This document shows, one piece after another, positions 63,291 to 64,000 of a stretch of 64,000 bases of DNA. Origin of the DNA: Isoptericola halotolerans (GTDB taxonomy: Bacteria > Actinomycetota > Actinomycetes > Actinomycetales > Cellulomonadaceae); assembly GCF_003003075.1 (NCBI RefSeq), contig NZ_PVTX01000011.1, positions 49,385-113,384 on the forward strand, given 5' to 3'. The notes beneath the pieces were generated by a model that saw only the letters and a list, made by a program, of their open reading frames with translations, made no database searches and was not told where the DNA came from. The position numbers and the translations under genes were made by a program. The first letter of the stretch is position 1, and the number at the start of each line of letters is the position of its first letter.

Positions 63291-63357
63291 CCGCGCGCCC
63301 GATCCCTCACCTGGGGCGACGCCGCCCGAGCTGTGGGCCACGCCGCACCGTCCCGGT

Positions 63358-63387
63358 TTGGACCAGCGCCCGATCTGTGACTACTAT
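63358..63387 (+). promoter_or_regulatory. Promoter of tRNA-Val (CAC)
   Basis: TTGGAC (63358-63363) and TACTAT (63382-63387) with an 18-base spacer end 13 bases before the mature 5' end. Confidence 0.75.
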
Positions 63388-63400
63388 CGACCTCGCACTC

Positions 63401-63472
63401 GGGCGATTGGCGCAGTGGTAGCGCGCTTCGTTCACACCGAAGAGGTCACTGGTTCGAACCCAGTATCGCCCA
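63401..63472 (+). tRNA. tRNA-Val (CAC)
   Basis: Acceptor GGGCGAT/ATCGCCC, anticodon loop TTCACAC with CAC (reads GUG), T-arm GGTTCGAACCC. CC follows, then G, so CCA is incomplete. The body is close to the two GAC copies; the anticodon stem is changed. Confidence 0.95.
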
Positions 63473-63481
63473 CCGAGAGAG

Positions 63482-63524
63482 GCCCCTTGACCAGCGGAAA
63501 CGCTGGGCAGGGGCTTTTCGTTTT
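63482..63524 (+). terminator. Rho-independent terminator after tRNA-Val (CAC)
   Basis: GCCCCT/AGGGGC and CCAGCG/CGCTGG stems with a small internal mismatch and a GAAA loop are followed by TTTTCGTTTT. A textbook intrinsic terminator. Confidence 0.85.
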
Positions 63525-63905
63525 GCCGGGCAACGGGCTGCTGGTCTAACTGCTGGTCTGTGACACTCGATCTGGCATGTGGGGGAGTGCGTCGTCGAGC
63601 TCGACGTCGGTGCGCGGTGACGGCGCGTGCGTGCCGCCATGACTTCAGCGTCGACGTCCCGAATCCGGGCTTGAACTGCGTGAACGCTGTTCGTTCGACG
63701 CTCCCCGAGTCAGGTCGACTGGTTGGTGCGGGGTCGCGGTCGGGTCCGTGAGGTGGCCACGGGCACGGCGGGGGTTGGGGGCGTTCCGAAGTGGTCACTC
63801 GGCCGTCCTGACGCTTGGTGCTCCGGCCAGCTCCGTGGCCGCGTTGGAGACGGCCGTCCACACCGTCGGCCGACGTCAAGAGACACCTGCTCATGCAGCA
63901 GTCCC
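63525..63905. other. Stretch without a recognisable gene
   Basis: About 380 bases after the tRNA terminator show no convincing reading frame, promoter or repeat on either strand. Short open frames here lack ribosome sites and family motifs. It ends where an RHS fragment becomes recognisable. Confidence 0.6.
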
Positions 63906-64000
63906 CGCAGCTTCGTGGGTGGGTATGACGATCGGGCGAGCACGGGCCTGGTTTCTCTCGGTGCGCGGGAGTACGACCCGGCGTTGGGCAGGTTCGTGTC
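63906..64000 (+). pseudogene. RHS-repeat core fragment, cut by the window edge
   Basis: Reading from 63906 the frame gives RSFVGGYDD and then LGAREYDPALGRFV, the hyperconserved end of the RHS/wall-associated polymorphic toxin core, which normally precedes a variable toxin tip. Upstream in this frame the sequence no longer looks like RHS, so this is probably a displaced tip or a remnant. It continues past the right edge. Confidence 0.55.

Noticed and set aside
63542..63900. Small open frames after tRNA-Val as genes
   Set aside because: No ribosome site, no motif and no consistent codon preference; treated as gene-free.

Overview
The window is very GC-rich DNA from an actinobacterium. Marker families restricted to or typical of Actinobacteria (SepH, DUF3710, DUF3159, DUF4193, DUF3093, DUF3000, DUF5998, GuaB1, a GNAT-first acyl-CoA synthetase fusion), many GTG starts, many ATGA/GTGA overlaps and frequent leaderless-type promoters point to the order Micrococcales, most like Cellulomonadaceae or Promicromonosporaceae. 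I cannot name the species. Almost everything is ordinary chromosomal housekeeping DNA packed at roughly one gene per kb; there is no CRISPR array, insertion sequence or prophage.

Layout. 1-8.4 kb: a type IIA topoisomerase A subunit (cut by the left edge), a secreted helical protein, a Pat-like acetyltransferase/acyl-CoA synthetase fusion, DUF5998, a phosphodiesterase-like enzyme and thymidine kinase. 8.4-20.8 kb: a conserved actinobacterial block with sepH, a TRIC channel, an inositol phosphatase, DUF4193, DUF3093, dut, DUF3710, an OB-fold protein, DUF3159, two TrkA/RCK proteins divergent from a KimA-like potassium permease, an RNA m5U methyltransferase and two small unknowns. 20.8-34.7 kb: aconitase behind an 18-bp palindromic operator, DUF899, a secreted sugar isomerase-like protein, a hydrolase/TetR divergent pair with a striking double operator, a PadR/permease pair, an aminoglycoside-phosphotransferase-like protein with a CoA-type NUDIX enzyme and GuaB1, then dxs.

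34.8-38.6 kb holds the only clearly accessory-looking segment: an overlapping four-gene cassette of a WXG100-like protein, a putative type VII-secreted polymorphic toxin and two small proteins that are paralogous to each other (immunity candidates), followed by an SseB-like gene. No ESX machinery is present. 38.6-48.5 kb: a YbdK-type ligase, an SGNH hydrolase, a HAD phosphatase, a PPOX flavoprotein, a beta-oxidation pair (multifunctional enzyme plus thiolase) with a palindrome in its promoter, RNase D and DUF3000.

48.6-53.4 kb: gnd followed by two paralogous ATP-grasp ligases and an Asp/Glu racemase, all overlapping or nearly so. This arrangement fits synthesis of a D-amino-acid interpeptide bridge in peptidoglycan (A4-type walls with D-Asp or D-Glu are common in these families). 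53.5-59.6 kb: a RibD-like reductase, ZapE, a TreZ-like glycoside hydrolase that has lost catalytic residues, small unknowns, a secreted HNH nuclease and DUF421.

59.6-63.5 kb: two tRNA clusters that look like a segmental duplication (Gly-Val and Gly-Cys-Val) around DUF2277, a folate branch operon (pabB, a reductase, pabC) and a tRNA-Val(CAC) with a clear promoter and terminator. The last 500 bases contain no gene until the right edge, where an RHS-core fragment begins.
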